DNA of 64,000 nucleotides, taken from the NCBI RefSeq assembly GCF_000282135.1, contig NZ_AKJW01000018.1, forward strand, positions 62,001-126,000. The letters are read 5' to 3'. The notes below the pieces were generated by a model. The model saw nothing but the letters and a program-made list of their open reading frames with translations, had not been told where the DNA came from and searched no databases. Origin of the DNA: Herbaspirillum sp. CF444 (GTDB taxonomy: Bacteria; Pseudomonadota; Gammaproteobacteria; Burkholderiales; Burkholderiaceae_D). The first letter of the stretch is position 1. Each line of letters starts with the position of its first letter. The position numbers and the translations under genes were made by a program. Below, in pieces: positions 63,857-64,000 of the stretch.

Positions 63857-63870
63857 CCTGGAGTAAAGTA

Positions 63871-64000
63871 ATGATGACCATCACCAAACGTCGTTTTTTC
63901 CTAGCTGTCGCCGCGTTGGCGCTGTTCGCGTCGGCTTGCGGCGCACGGGCGCAGAGCGCGCTCGACGACATCCAGAAGACGAAGCAGATCCGCATTGCGA
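63871..64000 (+). CDS. amino-acid-type ABC transporter substrate-binding protein, 5' part only
   Basis: The first 43 codons read MMTITKRRFFLAVAALALFASACGARAQSALDDIQKTKQIRIA. This is a signal peptide followed by the start typical of family 3 solute-binding proteins (xxLDDIxKxKxIRIA). GGAG precedes the ATG at suitable spacing. The gene runs off the window, so its ligand cannot be judged. Confidence 0.8.
   Translation, partial: MMTITKRRFFLAVAALALFASACGARAQSALDDIQKTKQIRIA

Overview
The window looks like chromosomal DNA of a high-GC betaproteobacterium of the order Burkholderiales, most likely family Oxalobacteraceae (Herbaspirillum or a near relative). The evidence is the rpsU-yqeY-dnaG-rpoD-tRNA order, an RpoD with a long Ala/Lys-rich N-terminal extension, type-B L31, an AddAB nuclease, a Gram-negative trimeric porin of the betaproteobacterial type, and several branched-chain-amino-acid-type ABC transporters. 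The genus is inferred from gene content and not from any search.

Positions 1-33,100 are mostly housekeeping core: tsaD (cut by the window edge), ybiB, a small HTH regulator, an MHYT-GGDEF-EAL c-di-GMP protein, a MATE exporter, a membrane glycosyltransferase, rpmE2, a periplasmic binding protein, an ECF sigma/anti-sigma pair divergent from a Tat metallophosphoesterase plus cupredoxin, a LysR regulator, rho, trxA, addB-addA, a CPA2 antiporter with ybdK, a flavoprotein, and the rpsU-yqeY-dnaG-rpoD block ending in a tRNA-Ile2(CAT) gene.

Positions 33,048-45,627 are a 12.5-kb genomic island. It starts in the 3' half of the tRNA gene and ends at a perfect 39-bp copy of that tRNA segment. No integrase is visible. 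The cargo is unusual: three proteins share an N-terminal leader (RPxA followed by an SPR motif). Two of them carry a DUF4157 HExxH domain, and one of those has a second metallopeptidase-like site at its C terminus. They sit with a methyltransferase-TPR protein, small genes without homologues that I recognise, a broken small membrane gene, two truncated IS3-type remnants in direct orientation, a broken brnA-like antitoxin, and an exported FGE-like protein. I read this as a decayed island carrying a polymorphic-toxin or contractile-injection-type effector family, without the secretion machine in view.

Positions 45,700-64,000 return to chromosomal genes: a beta-lactamase-fold hydrolase, glutathione-independent formaldehyde dehydrogenase, and a catabolic region of about 14 kb for gallate-type aromatic acids. 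The latter has a LysR regulator with two HTH domains, an alpha/beta hydrolase, a binding protein, a Rieske oxygenase, a LigB/LigA-type ring-cleavage dioxygenase, oxalomesaconate hydratase, aldolase and tautomerase, a complete LivHMGF transporter, a SnoaL-like protein and a porin. The three transcription units of this region share a 15-bp motif (ATAARYARATTAGAT), each placed 43-44 bp upstream of a -10-like hexamer. This suggests one LysR-type regulon. The window ends with a GntR regulator with duplicated operators and the start of another binding protein.
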